Origin: CAZDDI01 sp964504195
GTDB lineage: Bacteria > Chloroflexota > Anaerolineae > B4-G1 > SLSP01
Assembly (NCBI GenBank): GCA_964504195.1
Contig: CAZDDI010000034.1
Location: 1 to 45,390, forward strand
Reading direction: 5' to 3'
DNA length: 45,390 nt
Made by a program: the position numbers and the translations under genes. Below are positions 45,379-45,390 of this stretch, piece by piece (position 1 is the stretch's first letter; each line of letters opens with the position of its first letter). The notes below the pieces were generated by a model. That model was given only the letters and a program-made list of their open reading frames with translations, was not told the DNA's origin and searched no databases.

Positions 45379-45390
45379 ATTCTCAATTTG

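Noticed and set aside
1..45390. tRNA genes, prophage, plasmid or restriction-modification genes
   Set aside because: Reading the gaps on both strands showed no cloverleaf with a TTCRA loop, and no integrase, capsid, Rep or methylase motif was found in the proteins.

Overview
The window is chromosomal DNA of moderately high GC from a bacterium, most likely a member of the Chloroflexota (Anaerolineae or Caldilineae type). The evidence is the combination of a V/A-type ATPase operon, an ABC-2 permease fused to a GldG-like domain, a secreted beta-helix protein ending in the tail FLPLVLRQYP (common in Chloroflexota exported proteins), and intergenic gaps packed with degenerate short-word repeats. 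The assignment is inference from gene content. No phage, plasmid, CRISPR array or tRNA was seen. The only rRNA is the 3' end of a 5S gene at the left edge.

Layout. 1-4 kb: 5S rRNA end, a membrane-anchored esterase with a near-leaderless promoter, an RpiR-type regulator, a flavodoxin and a nitroreductase. 4-6 kb: an ABC exporter. 6-11 kb (minus strand): a three-gene Gld-like ABC-2 operon (ATPase, permease/GldG fusion, DUF4340 protein), then a small lipoprotein. 11.9-20.8 kb: a V/A-type ATPase operon in the order G/H-C-I-K-F-E-A-B-D behind a near-consensus promoter. 20.8-22.9 kb: a TPP riboswitch and terminator controlling thiamine pyrophosphokinase and a thiamine-type binding lipoprotein. 22.9-24.5 kb: a MITE-like element and a GNAT-membrane fusion gene between 66-bp inverted repeats. 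24.5-30.1 kb (minus strand): a lectin-like protein and an SPFH protein, then a pxpA-pxpB-pxpC operon whose distal genes are a membrane-bound endonuclease/phosphatase-fold protein and a LuxR-type response regulator. 30.2-31.6 kb (minus strand): a PstB-like ATPase and a membrane-anchored thioredoxin. 31.8-34.8 kb: the beta-helix protein and a zinc-ribbon/PH-like protein. 34.8-39.3 kb: an NAD biosynthesis operon, nadE, a nadC-nadA fusion, and nadB. 39.4-45 kb: a Ddl-like ATP-grasp ligase, fumarase, two membrane proteins, a second copy of the MITE-like element, mreB, and a block of strong GC-rich hairpins.

How the genes work together. The ATPase operon encodes a complete rotary enzyme. NadB makes iminoaspartate, and one NadC-NadA polypeptide would turn it into quinolinate and then nicotinate mononucleotide; NadE performs the final amidation (NadD is not in the window). 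PxpABC hydrolyses 5-oxoproline to glutamate. The thiamine locus is a feedback loop: TPK makes TPP, and TPP would terminate transcription of TPK.

Most notable. (1) The spacers between neighbouring genes are built from reiterated 5-8 bp words that often begin inside the upstream stop codon, form perfect hairpins and in places run up to the next start codon; one copy even supplies the last residues of AtpB. (2) Two 129-bp MITE-like elements lie 20.6 kb apart in opposite orientation, one flanked by a perfect 10-bp direct repeat. (3) A 16-bp palindrome abuts the weak -35 of the SPFH promoter, next to an orphan response regulator gene. (4) NadC is fused to NadA. No wholly new enzymatic system can be demonstrated from the sequence alone.
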